From contig NHZP01000042.1 in the NCBI GenBank assembly GCA_003313425.1, forward strand, positions 186,001-250,000: a stretch of 64,000 nt of DNA, read 5' to 3'. Source of the stretch: Pseudopyrenochaeta lycopersici (lineage: Eukaryota; Ascomycota; Dothideomycetes; Pleosporales; Pseudopyrenochaetaceae). Below are positions 1 through 11,200 of this stretch, one piece after another. Numbering within the stretch: position 1 is the stretch's first letter; every line of letters starts with the position of its first letter. The translations under genes were made by a program, and so were the position numbers. The notes beneath the pieces were generated by a model. It was not told where the DNA came from, searched no databases, and saw only the letters and a list, made by a program, of their open reading frames with translations.

Positions 1-822
1 TTGTCCATCTTCCCCTTTAAGTTGACAAGGATCCTCAAGTTCAAAGCGTACGTCTTTAAACTCCGGAACCTCCCTAAGCGCCTGGAGAAAGCGTAAAACT
101 TCAACCTCCTCTCCCTCGCCTGTCAACGTCGCTACCGTGAACTTTATCGTAAAGCGCCTTGGCTGCGTTCTTCGTTTAGGGCAGAGTGCATGGACGAAGT
201 CCAGCAAAATCGAGCGTTCGGCATCGTCGGAGTCTTCGAGATCCACGTAAATCTCAATATCGTTAACGTATTCAAACGAATTTCCGCCGAGCAATCGGAG
301 GAGCGCGGGTTTGTTCCAACTCGATCCTAAGTAGCGTCCAACGTTGTGATCCTGGCCGTCCCAATCGTAAAAACCATCATCAATGCTCAAGTCGTCCTCC
401 TCATATTTAAGTCTAAGTGGCTTCGTGCCATACATTAGACTAATAACTTCTTTATGGACCTGTTTGTTGATCGCAAGAAGCCCTATACTGCTCCCTCCAA
501 GCCTACGCCGGGGAAAGAGCCCTAAAAACGGAGGAAATGCGTACTTGTAAATTTCATTTCGGATTTCCCCTGGAAGTTCGAGCAGCGTAGATTGTCTTTT
601 AGGTAGTAATAGATCGTGGTCGCCGCAGTACCATTGTTGGTCTCGTGCATCTGTACGGACAAATGGCCGTCCGCATCGATGTCCACATATAAGCATTGCT
701 GCACATCGGGCCCGGAGGGAATGGGGATGTTTTCGAACGCGGCGCTGTAACCAGGCCGTGCGCTCCCATGAAGACAGCAACACCGCGCCAAAGTGATGTT
801 TACATTCCGCAATGTGCAACAT
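1..822 (-). CDS. F-box/2EXR-like protein, duplicate copy A (3' end outside window)
   Basis: This is the same gene as the complete copy at 58076-58969. The ATG is at 822, and the frame stays open to the window edge, so the C-terminus is missing. The N-terminal ~70 residues carry a Cys/His-rich stretch (CGHRCGR and WYCGDH), then LLELPGEIRNEIYKYAF, which matches the F-box-like/2EXR entry motif common in fungal proteins of unknown substrate. Against copy B there are scattered substitutions and one in-frame 9-bp gain near 310-318 (three residues), so the reading frame is preserved and the copy may be functional. A role in SCF-type ubiquitin ligase recognition is only inferred from the motif. It belongs to a segmental duplication that also includes ~1.6 kb of sequence upstream of the gene. 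Confidence 0.7.
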   Translation of the reverse strand, partial: MLHIAECKHHFGAVLLSSWERTAWLQRRVRKHPHSLRARCAAMLICGHRCGRPFVRTDARDQQWYCGDHDLLLPKRQSTLLELPGEIRNEIYKYAFPPFLGLFPRRRLGGSSIGLLAINKQVHKEVISLMYGTKPLRLKYEEDDLSIDDGFYDWDGQDHNVGRYLGSSWNKPALLRLLGGNSFEYVNDIEIYVDLEDSDDAERSILLDFVHALCPKRRTQPRRFTIKFTVATLTGEGEEVEVLRFLQALREVPEFKDVRFELEDPCQLKGEDGQ

Positions 823-2445
823 CTCTTTATCGTTCAGCTGAGATGTGTATGATTGCCCTTCGACCGTCTGGTTGTTTGATGGATTTCCACTAAGCAGAGG
901 GCCAGGACCAGGCCAAGTTTCTCCGTTGGGTCGTCCTCGTGTCTTCATTCTGTGGAGCGAAGGAGAGCGTAAACTAAGATAAGAGGCAGGTAGAAAGTGT
1001 AGAAGAAAAATAGTAGGTGTTCTTAGAGCAGCAATTGCGGGCGAATATGAAAACCTTTATATGCACGACATGCCTAAGCCACCAGCGATGCTCCATGCAT
1101 TACAGCGGGGCAATGGTGCTGTCGTTAGGCCAGGATAGGATGGTACTCCTCCATTATCAGTTTCAATTTAAGACAGCATGTAACGTTACCTGCTGATGCC
1201 AACAACTCGTTCATGCTCCGAAGCCAGGGTCTGGCCAATTCCCCCCCTGGAGACAGGGGCGCGTATCTCATGGCGAGGAAAGTCATACGATGTTAGGCAT
1301 TGACTTACATGGCACTACTGCTGCCGAGAGACGGGACGCAGCCATGGAGCTTGCTATTCAGACTAGGGGTTCGTGTCCGCCTTACACGGCAGGGGAAAGA
1401 AAAGAGGCGCATGACAGGTGAATGCATATCCAAGACTCGGAACCAATGTCTCCTAGCAGGGACACTGTCTGCAGCAGAGGCGTAGTTGAGATGGGCCGTC
1501 ATGCATTGTAGACTTCATGCCGAAAATAGTTTTCATCCGAACTGAGCTGCAGATTTTGAAAACGTTCGACGGCCTCGCTTGATAACGCATCATCCTTCAC
1601 TCGTCTGTGCCTTCACAGCACATCGTATAGCACTGCCTGCCTATTTCTACCCTGGAGGTGGCGGTGTGCACCTGATGGTAGGGGAGGACATACGGTGTCG
1701 AGTCAGGGACTATAGCATTTATGCCCATTGAAAACTCCGTTGTCGCAGGAGAGCCAGGCTACAGCAATCAACCAGCGTTAGAGAAGACAAGGGGTTTGGG
1801 TCTGCCTCGTGCAGTGATGGCGCAGATGGGCAGCTTGTGCTAAGAAGTGAGGGACGGCGCAAGTCTATGTGTCTCTCTCTCTTTCGAGAATGAGCTCCTG
1901 CCTGCTGCGGAAACGTGGATGAGGGGGGGATCACAAGTCCCACGTCACACCTCCCTGGCTAGCAGGCGGCATAGAGGGTGTGTGTATCAAATGCTGATGC
2001 ACTATAACAAAGTGTAACGGGCTAGGCCTGTGTCCGAGGCTGTGCCATCGTGCACAGCTACACGGCTCGTGCGGGTGGCTCGCGCTCGTGAACTTTATAA
2101 CCTCGCGTGGCACTTAATCCTCCCTTTTATTTCCCATCTTGGTTGTAGATAGCATCTGGACTAGATAGCTGGAATCCAGTTACTAGAGACCGCTCACATA
2201 AAGGAGCTTCGTACCTGAGCAATTGGGTAATGTTTTAGAGAAACTCCGGGTATTGGTGTTGAGAAACAACAAAAAACTGGGCACTCAGAACAGAAAGACT
2301 CTGAAAAGATTTAGGAAGGTGATGGGTAAAATTGATATTTTTTCTTGTTCTGATTAATAATGTACAGCATGCGACTGTACGGTTCTTTGCTGTATACTTT
2401 GGATCTTGTCTTACTTTTACTATTACATGCATTAAGCACTAGCTA
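1..2445. repeat. Segmental duplication, copy A
   Basis: Base 1 aligns with 58157 and the two sequences run collinearly in the same orientation to about 2445/60704, where similarity stops abruptly. The block contains the F-box-like gene and ~1.6 kb of upstream noncoding sequence. Differences are scattered point changes, a 9-bp in-frame indel in the gene, a 97-bp stretch present only in copy B (59767-59863) and a ~19-bp stretch present only in copy B near 60580. Copy A may extend left of the window. Point differences go both ways and do not look dominated by CpA to TpA changes, so RIP has not obviously acted on this pair. Confidence 0.9.
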
Positions 2446-2970
2446 ATGACATTCATTATTGCGTTTGCTCTGTCGCTTCCGCAACTTGCCTTAGCCAAGA
2501 CTTAGGTTCCGTCTTGGAATACAATTGCGAGACTGATGGAATCCTTCCTGTCGTCATTGATGCCGGACGAGATCCTAATCTTCCCACTATCGAGTTCTTC
2601 TTGCCGATATTTGACAGTTGCCGGGACGCAGAGAGCAGAACACCAGCTCAGTTCTCAGCGGGTGAGTTGTATCCTTTGTAGTTCTCTTCATACATGAATT
2701 AGCAACAAACAGGCCCCTTTCCATGGGCAACGCCTACCAGGAGCGGCAAGCCCTTTCGCCGCTACTGTTATCGCTGATCAGAACGGTTCCACTGGAAGCG
2801 ACCAGGCAATACAACTTAGACCATTTTTTCCGCTTGAACTTGTCCACTGCGTGGTTATTGTCCAAGGTGGGGTGGTGAAAACATTCGACTGCCAGGGCAA
2901 CTATAAGTGGAGATGGAGAGGCAGTGCGAGTAGAAAGTATATTCTGTGGTCGATAGCGATGGAGATGCTC
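2445..2970 (+). pseudogene. Possible gene fragment starting at the duplication breakpoint
   Basis: From about 2450 one frame reads a protein-like stretch (SVLEYNCETDGILPVVIDAG, then IEFFLPIFDSC) to a good donor GTGAGT at ~2661. An acceptor ACAG at ~2713 would join a second open stretch of ~85 codons ending at TAG near 2976. No start codon is present, because the left side is cut off where the duplicated block ends. I do not recognise the family. Composition and splice signals favour a coding remnant over chance, but no domain supports it. Confidence 0.3.
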
Positions 2971-2976
2971 TTGTAG

Positions 2977-4740
2977 GCCCCTTACCTCTCACACCTATTT
3001 CAAAACCAACTCTTGCCAAGGACAAACTATATCCCTCGCCGGTGATCAGGTCGCCATCCCGCTGCCGTCGAGCTCGTCAGTGCGGAAGTGCAGGCAGTTT
3101 TTCGGAAGGGAGTCGCTAGAACACTTCGGGTCCAGTGTCAACGAAATGGGCTCGACGTCAGCGAGAACGTGTTTTGGGCCCCAGAGAAGGCGCTACAAAT
3201 AGATGATTCTAAAATAGAAAGGGCCCGAAAGATGAAGGGACTCCAAATCGGAAAAGGGCCCACATCAAAAATGGCCCAAATTAAGGCCAATCTATTTTTA
3301 TCGCATCGTAGGGTTAAGTCAGCTATAAAAACTCTACGCGTCTTTCACCATGATACTGTCTCCTCAGGTACGTACCACATTCCGCCGATGCGACCACGCT
3401 AACAAGCCATGTATGCTTGTAGATCTCGATGGCTTCGTCCCTTGTGTCTCTGCCCCTGGCCACCCCCCTCCGTCCCTCCATCGTGCCAACTAATGTAGCC
3501 TAGAATCGACCCTAGATCGCCTCCAAACCCTTCAAGCGCGGCAGAAGCTGCTTCACCGGCTTCTCATTCTTTGAGTACGTATCAGCGATAGAAGGCTACA
3601 CCAGAGATCTGTGGACACTACAACATGAGAGGTGTCGGAGTCGATATGGTTCAATTTAGGGAAGCATGTCTGCCTCGCTAGATTCTATGCGGCCTGGGTC
3701 AATGCCGCTTCCTGTCGCATCCCCAACTCCTACCCAGATTAACCGCTTATTAGGCATGTTTCAGACCAAACCAGTGTACTGACGACTGGCGACTAATCGG
3801 TACTGAAGCGTTTCTCGTCGCAATCTGCTGACACGTAGTGGTTGTTCTCAATAGCCATCTCTCTGGACAGAAATGGAATTAGACCTAAGCTTCTCCGGAC
3901 GAACAAACCCGTTTCGAAGACGCGATCACAGACTGCTTTGTAAGTAAACTTCCATGAAAGATCAACGCCGGATGCACGCGTCAGGACGCCTATTGCGGTG
4001 CTGCGCAGGCGCTTTATAACTGGTAAAGCGATACCAAAGGAGCATAGTGGCTGCAATATGGTATACGCCTGGCGATGGTCAGACTGCGCCACGAACGAAG
4101 GTAGAGACTTACCAAGAAGATGTACTGGTGAGGGTAGATACCCATAGTCCAGTTGGAATACGCTATGCTATATTGGACCTTGGCCCCAACTAGCTGACAT
4201 GATGTTGCAGCTGCATTTAGTATAATAAGCCAAAGCAGGAACTGCTTCAATGGCAGGTTCTCCTGCCTCGCTGCCGAGCCCTCATGGAGCATCGATTGTC
4301 TCGCTCCTGACCTGTTATGAAATCCCAACTGTATGCATGATGCTGCTGAGGCTAGGAATGACCCCATTGCGAGGCGAGAGAGTAATGCTGATTCGTTGAA
4401 AAGACGTAGCTTTTCGTTTCTGTTCTTTGTCAACGGTATGAAAGCAACGCAGAGTCTGTATGTCGTACGGCATCGACGGAGCGATATCTGGTGCTGTAAC
4501 GGCAGTAAATAGGTACGTAGCCCAGATTGCCCAGGGAGGGAACTGCAAAATGCGCAATACTCGAGCGAGCTGATCACAAAACCAGTCAGCTGGAATGGGC
4601 ATCTTGTTTGGGAGGTCTTACGTTGGTGCCAACGAGAAGTTGCAGGTTGCAAAGCGCAACGACGCCCAGCCAGTTACTGCCAGTATAACGTGTTCCACCA
4701 CCTGATGCACGTCCCACCTGATGCACGCGCAACACCATGC
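2977..4740. other. Long stretch without a supported gene
   Basis: Only short open frames occur here (for example 3088-3402 plus and 4014-4652 minus). None has a recognisable domain, and the minus one overlaps other frames of similar length. I see no RNA gene or repeat structure. It is probably decayed sequence or intergenic DNA to the left of the mariner-type element. Confidence 0.4.
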
Positions 4741-6171
4741 CACGCGGGCGCCAAAAAAGGCCGCACCGCGCGTCCGCGCCCCACCAAAATTGAAACTGAG
4801 TGCTCCGTCACCCAACTTTGAAGCCACACCACCAACGCTACATAAATTATTTTTACTTGTCCTCTTCATGGCAGACTGGGATAACCGTGATCCTCATGAT
4901 ACGCCTACAAAAAGCCGGGTTCAGGGGGCGATTGAGTACATGGAGGCCCGTGGTATCCCTCACTCAAAAGCAGACGTGTTCAACAAAGTCTCCAAACGAC
5001 AAGGCTGGGCTATGATCTCACTAGGCAGCGTTGACAGAAGACACCATAGAAGTGAGGCAGGTGAGCGCCGTGGTAGGCCCTCACTTATCTCGAACGAGCA
5101 GCTTAAGGAAATGGATAGGATTATAAAAGAGGTTGGGTTTGAAGCAAGGAAGCTGACATGGCTTGAGCTAGGCTTTGAAGCTGGTGTTGAAGGGGTCTCA
5201 GCACGTACTATCTCTCGTGCGATGGGCAATACTATGAGTTACTCTAAGTGCATTGCATGCCAGAAGAGGTGGGTGAATGATAGCACAGCCTGTGCTAGAA
5301 AATCCTGGGCCACTACTATGCTACAACGCTATCCTGATGCTGAAGACTGGCATCGTGTTAGGTTCTCTGATGAGGTGCACTGGGCTCTTGGTCCTCAAGG
5401 CAGCATATACATCATCCGCAAGCCAGGAGAGCGCTACTGCAGTGAGTGTATTCAGCAGCGAGATGAGAGAGATGATCATGAGCGCAACCTCAAGAGAGTA
5501 CATGCTTGGGCTGCTATTGGCTATGACTTTAAGTCAGCTCTTACCTTCTACGACATCCTAAGCAATACTAATGGCAAGATGACGCAACGCGCCTATATTG
5601 ATAAGGTACTTGAGCCTGTGGTTAAGCCCTGGCTTGAACGAGGAGACAACTTTGTACTTGAGGAGGATGGCGACTCAGGCCATGGCCCAAGCAAAAACAA
5701 CATAGTAAGGCAGTGGAAAGATTGCTATGGGCTCAAGAGCTACTTCAACTGTCACTCTAGTCCTGACCTAGCTCCTATAGAAAACTGCTGGCAACCACCT
5801 AAGCAGTACGTTAAGAAATTTCCACACTGGCATGAGGGAGATACACGTGAGCTTGCTCTTGAGGGCTGGGAGAAGATAGGACAAGGCTTCATTAATAAGC
5901 GTGTCATTTCTATGCCAAATAGGCTGAGAGATTGCATTGCAATGGATGGTCAAATGACTGGTTGGTAACCTCGCGCAAGAGCGCTCTGTTTTGACAGCTG
6001 CAACACCAAGAAACGATAGATATAGCTAAATCTACTAACTCACCTTGTGGGCAACCCAGCTTGTTGCAATCTACTTGAAAAATGCTCAATTGACCTCCTC
6101 TCCATAGTAATTTGTGTGTGTTGGGGGACGCCAAGGCATTCTGCGGTGCGGCCTTTTTTGGCGCCCGCGTG
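4741..6171 (+). mobile_element. Tc1/mariner-superfamily DNA transposon with 29-bp TIRs
   Basis: A 29-bp sequence beginning CACGCGGGCGCC at 4741-4769 recurs as an exact reverse complement at 6143-6171, bracketing a transposase gene. The flanking few bases are also partly symmetrical (ATGC next to each end), so the true ends may lie up to ~5 bp further out. A clean TA target duplication is not obvious at these ends. The transposase frame is unbroken, and RIP-type stops are absent, so the insertion looks comparatively young. Confidence 0.8.
4868..5968 (+). CDS. Tc1/mariner-type DDE transposase
   Basis: A 366-residue protein, read from the ATG at 4868. The frame is open further upstream to 4721, but that part translates the terminal inverted repeat, so the inner ATG is preferred. 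The N-terminal half has a helix-turn-helix-like region (IPHSKADVFNKVSKRQGW). The catalytic core shows FSDEVHW (D168), EEDGDSGHG (D267) and DLAPIENCW (E305). The last pair is separated by 37 residues rather than the 34 of classical Tc1, suggesting a DD37E-like variant. It would cut and paste the surrounding element by binding the TIRs. No stops or frameshifts are seen, so it may be active. Confidence 0.85.
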   Translation: MADWDNRDPHDTPTKSRVQGAIEYMEARGIPHSKADVFNKVSKRQGWAMISLGSVDRRHHRSEAGERRGRPSLISNEQLKEMDRIIKEVGFEARKLTWLELGFEAGVEGVSARTISRAMGNTMSYSKCIACQKRWVNDSTACARKSWATTMLQRYPDAEDWHRVRFSDEVHWALGPQGSIYIIRKPGERYCSECIQQRDERDDHERNLKRVHAWAAIGYDFKSALTFYDILSNTNGKMTQRAYIDKVLEPVVKPWLERGDNFVLEEDGDSGHGPSKNNIVRQWKDCYGLKSYFNCHSSPDLAPIENCWQPPKQYVKKFPHWHEGDTRELALEGWEKIGQGFINKRVISMPNRLRDCIAMDGQMTGW

Positions 6172-6289
6172 CATGCAACCAACAAAATAATTGAAGCTGT
6201 ACAGCCACCAACAATAGCTATTATTTCGAGATTTTTTAGAGTCACAATCTAACGACTATATAGAAGATTTGCGCAGTCTTATATTACGT

Positions 6290-7010
6290 AATAAATCGTT
6301 GTGGCGGTCGAATAGTTCGCCCGGAGCGAGAGCTTGCATGAGCAGCTGCGTCAACCTCAGCAGGATCCTCATTAACCACAACAGCCTCTGAAGCTTCAAT
6401 AAGCTTAAGGCTTCGTCTCTTGCCTAATTTGAACAATTTGAGGTCGCTATTAAGCTGTTTTTGAAGCTCACGAGCGACCTTTTGCTCCTCGCGATAGGCA
6501 GCTTTCTGAAGCTTCAAATGCTCACGCTCTTCCTTGGCTGTAGCCCTCATCAATCGCCTCTGTTCAAGCTGCTCGGCCTTGAGAAGTTTCTGTTGCTTTC
6601 GTAGCTGGATAGCCTCACTTTTTTGGTGCTGGAGCTCCTCATTTTCATGGTCCTTCTGCTCCTGCCGTATACGAGCTTCTTGAATCTTCTTAGGTGACCA
6701 GAAAACAGCTCCACCATGGTTTTCCTTTGGAGCTTGAAGCAGTAGAGCTTTACCACGCTTGCGACGCGTCTTCTCATTGATGAGGGCCTCTTGAAGCTGC
6801 TCATTTTCGTGTTGAAGTAAGGTATCTTGGACTGATATTCGAATCGTATATATCCTTAACAGCACGCTGTAGCAATAGCTCAATCTTTCTCCAATTGCTA
6901 GCGCTGAGTACAGAGGAGCTGCTGCTGCTCGAGGATGGCCGCTCATTGCGTGGTGTTGCAGAATTGAACCTTTTGAGTATAACGTTTGGATCAAAAGGTA
7001 AGTGGAGTGA
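6290..7010 (-). pseudogene. C-terminal tail of a pogo/Fot-type (DDE_1) transposase, frameshifted
   Basis: On the minus strand, two overlapping frames together give the tail typical of one group of fungal pogo-type transposases. First comes FDPNVILKRF with a Ser-rich linker and VLSASNWRKIELLLQRAVKD. After a frameshift near 6840 come ISVQDTLLQHENEQLQEAL, KTRRKRGKALLL and GGAVFWSPKKIQEAR. It ends in a long Gln/Glu/Lys/Arg coiled-coil region. The catalytic DDE domain is absent. The 5' side joins directly to a folylpolyglutamate synthase fragment near 7010, so this is a transposon remnant and not a host gene. Confidence 0.7.
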
Positions 7011-8125
7011 TGACAGTTGCGACAGGATGCTCAATCACGTTAGTAGCATCATATTCCCCTCCATGATGAGTCTCAAATATGGCCGCTTCTACACCTTCTT
7101 TGATGAAGGCATGAAACGATACTAGGGCAATGAGCTGAAGATAACGAGGCAAAGTCCGTAAACTGCTATCATCTTCTGATAAGGCATCCCACACCTCGAA
7201 GAAATATTTTGCGAAAAGGTCCCTGGCGATGGGTTGGAAATTGATGCGAATCCTCTCTTCAGGGTAGATGAGATGTGGCGAGGTGTAGAGCCCTGTCTTC
7301 CGTGGGAAGCCGGTCCTTATCCCGAAAGCTCTGAGAAAGGACTCAATGAATGCACATGTACTCCCTTTGCCCTTTGTCCCTGCGACATGTACGATGTTGA
7401 GGTTATCGATCTCGGCAGTCTCTTCTCTGTCAGTAAAGTTCTAGATTGCTCAAGGAAGCATACCGAGTGACCGATCTGGTGAAGCCATTGTTTCATTCCG
7501 ACTATGCTCGGAGTACCCTTCAGGTCGGGTTTTCCTTTCACATCAGGAATACGGCTTAAGCCCGGTAGATCGCCTCCCGGTTTTATACTAGGTCTCTCCG
7601 GGCGGCGTCGGCTGTGGAGGATCTTGATGGCGCTCTGAACCAGTGTGGTTTTCAATCCCGATTTTGTCAATCTTATCAATCAATCCTTATCAATCGATAT
7701 CAATTCCATCCTCGAATTGAATTGACGATTGATTAGGATTGACGGCCCCTGCACTACCCCTGGTCGCCCTGCCAATAAGCCACAGTGAGAATTGGCGTTG
7801 TGATATCTGTGATGAAAAAGGGGGTGGCGCCTCAATCAAAGTTGCTAACAATCAATCCGATCGGCGGATCGATTCGCGAACGAGACAGGCAAAGAGCTGT
7901 GCACCGCATCACAGACCATTATCTACACCTTGCACGCTCGAATAGGATATATAAGCGAATCAATGCGCCGATCGGATTGATTGTTAGCAACTCTTGCCTC
8001 AATGGCGAAAGTGCCAAGAGGATTGATCAATTCTATGTCAATTCCAGGTCAATTCAAGTCAATCGTCAATATCGATTGATAAGGATTGACAGGATTGAAA
8101 ACCACACTGCTCTGAACAGCATTAG
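7010..8125 (-). pseudogene. Folylpolyglutamate synthase (FPGS) N-terminal fragment, disrupted
   Basis: Minus-strand translation in shifting frames gives hallmark FPGS segments: AIKILHSRRRPERPS, GTPSIVGMKQWLHQIGHS, then LNIVHVAGTKGKGSTCAF (the GTKGKGS nucleotide-binding loop), KTGLYTSPHLIYPEERIRIN, FAKYFFEVWD and HHGGEYDATNVI. FPGS adds glutamates to folates, and a functional copy should be about 500 residues. Here only the N-terminal part remains, with a frame break between the KQWLHQ and NLNIVH segments, no recognisable start codon, and a 469-bp MITE inserted inside the first segment. The homology stops near 7010, where the pogo-type transposase tail begins. It is clearly nonfunctional. Confidence 0.8.
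7641..8109. mobile_element. hAT-type MITE, 469 bp, with 8-bp target duplication
   Basis: The element starts CAGTGTGGTTTTCAATCC and ends with its reverse complement. TIRs run roughly 7641-7700 and 8067-8109; the left one has a short extra segment. It is flanked by the direct repeat CTCTGAAC at 7633-7640 and 8110-8117. An 8-bp duplication with CAGTG termini is the hAT signature. Inside is a second perfect 26-bp inverted repeat, 7841-7866 against 7966-7991, so the whole element could fold into a nested hairpin. It has no transposase. It sits within the FPGS fragment, and its removal restores AVQSAIKIL across the junction. Confidence 0.9.
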
Positions 8126-8267
8126 GAAGTCAGATTAGATGTGACCAACTCTAATTCACCTTGTAGCTTCTGTCAATCGGTCGCGACGGCATGATTGTGT
8201 TTATTGTGAGTACTAGTGAGGCGATAACTTGGACTGTTTGGGAACTCGTTACAGCGAAAAGAAATCA

Positions 8268-11200
8268 GGCTAGTGAGATTTGTCCCCCCGTTTTTGAGAT
8301 TTGTCCCCCCTTTGAGATTTGTCCCCCGCGCTAGTCTCAAAACCAATCAATGTAATAATAGATTACGGCTAATCAAAGTGCGGCTAGTGAGATTTGTCCC
8401 CCCGTTTTTGAGATTTGTCCCCCCTTTGAGATTTGTCCCCCGCGCTAGTGTTAGCGGAAATTATTCACTCAACCTAGCCTAGCGCGTAATCTATGAACGC
8501 GACGCCGTCGGCACGCAAACAGCGCGTCTTCGTAGCACGCAGGATCATGCACAGGCGACTGTGGTATTAAGGTTATTATCCGTCGTCTATATTTTAGTAT
8601 AGAAGATATTACACCTCCTCTAGATCTTATTTACGACTCCTATAAAGAAGTATATAAAGCCCTTAAGACTTATAGCATGCAGCATGGCTACGGGTTTGTC
8701 CTTAAGCAGAGTAAACCTCACAATTCTAATGTTAAAACACGATATTACTATTACTGTGATTAATTCAGAAACTACTAGTTAAGCGCGAAGATACTGAGCA
8801 CAAGCACACGGTTAACAGGATGTCCCTTTAAGCTTGTCATCTTTAAGGTAAAGCACAACGACCAGTGGAAGCTAGAGGTTTAGGACAAGCATCACAATTA
8901 CCCTCGATCTATTAACCCTAGCGCGCACAATGTTTATCGCAGGCGTACATCAGCACAGAAAGAAGTGATTGAGTTAATAACCTATGCTGGGGCGCGGCCA
9001 ATGCAGATACTAGCTGCAATTTAAAGGGAAGACTAAGACACACTAGTCTCTGCAACTGATATCCGGGGCGAGAGGAAGGTAATTTAGGAGAAACACTTGA
9101 ATGGGAGAAGTCTAATAGAGATATTGCTGGACGACTTATCTACGGCAGACTAGATATTCGCTGTTAAGAAGGACAATAATAACTATGTACAAAATCTCTT
9201 CTTCGCCTACTAGAAGCAGGTAGAGCTGCTTCTCGCTAACCTAGATGTACTCTTAATGGATTGCACCTACCGAACGAACAAGTATAAGCTCCTACTGTTA
9301 CACATGCTTGGCTGTACTAATCTACAGACCTTCTTCTCTGCAGGCTTCTGCTTCCTCAGCAACGAGACGCAAGCAGACTACTACTGGGTAATCGCGAACT
9401 TCCTCCTTAAGACAGGGATATAACGACCACGTGTATTTATCAGCGATCAGGAGGAAGTATTAAAGACGGCAGCTCGCTCGCTACTCCTAGGAGTTCCTTA
9501 ACTCTTGTGCGTGTGGCATATTAATAAGAACGTCCAGACGAAGGCCTAACAGACCTAGTAAGACGCTGACGGTAGGACGAAAGAGGAGAAGTAGAAGATC
9601 GCCGAACACAGGACTGCGTTCATAAAGCGTTGGACTCAGGTATGCCTGCCCCGGCAGCCGGAATACTTTAAACAAAGCGATTCTGTAAATAAATTACTTA
9701 TAGAACTAACTAGAGCAGCTTATCTACGTAAAAAGACTACTAGAGTTCTAGTTTAAGTAGGACGAACTACTTAAAGACTACAACTACTAGTAAGAGCTCT
9801 GCAGATACCTAAGAGAGAACTAATACCTTACGCGCACTAAGTAGGCAGCGGCGTAGACTTCTTATTACTGACACTATAATACGATTACAAGCTCACCTGT
9901 TAAAGGAATGCACAAGGTCTTAAAGGACTACCTTATAACCTCCTGAGGTGACTTGCTGCGCGTTGTAGAGAGGATTGGGTAAATAGTTAAGAGTTAATAC
10001 AATAAATACAGGAAAGAAATAGCCGCTTCTAGGCATAGCGTTAAGTTCGGGCACAGACTAGAGTCGATGCTATTCCTGCCTCCCGGCATCTATGATGTCC
10101 TGACGCCACTGGCAATTAAGCGGATCAGGCAACAGGATCTACTGCGCCAGAAAGAGCAGAGACAGCGTCGCGGTGGACATCCTTGTTTAGGCCTTTTCGA
10201 GAAAACGAACAGTCTTCTATGTCGCCATACGCTGCAAGAAGTAACGAGGGCTAGATTAACATTACGACTAAATCATCTCTACGATGACTATTAGCGCTAT
10301 TAGCGCGAGCAAGGACCGTCTATGCACTTGTCTCTAAGGCTACATTATTCTGTTCTAGAGCCGCTTACTGCGCAGACAAGAGGTAGACTAAGGAGAAACG
10401 AGGTATTAACTTAGCGAGATCTATTAGCTTTCGAACGACGCGTGCCGCCTTCTATTCCTTAATTCTAACCTTAACATTAACCCCATGGTCAAACCCTCAC
10501 TGAAGCTCTACGACAAGTGAATGCCTCTGTGACCCTGTTGATTCCTACATCTACAGTAAGTGCAAATCCTGTAACTACCTGTGTGTCTGTATCAATCCCT
10601 GCGCCCGCTCCTGTACCTACTCTTGCCTCCCCTCGTTCGTCTCCGCCTGTTGCTGTTGCTGTGTCCGTTACAGTAGCTTCACCTCCTGCCTAGCGTCCCC
10701 TGTCGTTGCAAGAGTTCCTAGCTGATATTAAGAGTTGACGGTCTTAGCCCGTTCTATATAAATGCAACAACATAATCTTAGCGACCAACTTCTTAACAGA
10801 GACAGGGCAGGAAGATGACCCTGTAGAGTTAGTGGAAGCGCGGAATATAGCTCTCGCTACGGAAGGGCTTTTCGCTTCTTGTACTCCTACTATAGCCTGG
10901 AACTATCACTTTAGAGATATAGAAGCTTTCTATGCTGAGAGATTTGCGCAAGTTGATGCTCAGAATGCACTTATTAAGACTCATAATATTCCTCCACCGC
11001 GGCTTAAGCGTGCTGCAGCAGTGGCAGCTCTAGAGGCGTGGAAGGCTCTTAGCCCGCGTAAAAGACAACGACGTTAATAGAAAATAAATTGTATTATATA
11101 AATAATCTAGCATTAGGATTCCTCTTAGACATCGAGAATTGGTGCACTTTGATTAGCCGTAATCTATTATTACATTGATTGGTTTTGAGACTAGCGCGGG

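Noticed and set aside
3088..3402. 104-codon plus-strand open frame
   Set aside because: No domain, weak start context and no supporting neighbours; could not be told from chance.
4014..4652. 212-codon minus-strand open frame
   Set aside because: No domain, irregular composition, competing frames of similar size and no splice or start support.
5910..6245. Minus-strand open frame at the 3' end of the mariner-type element
   Set aside because: It translates the terminal inverted repeat and the antisense of the transposase end; no domain.
8560..11077. Alternative genetic code (TAA/TAG read as Gln) in the MULE transposase
   Set aside because: Trp codons are also converted to TAG, normal Gln codons remain, and neighbouring genes use standard stops; RIP explains all of it.
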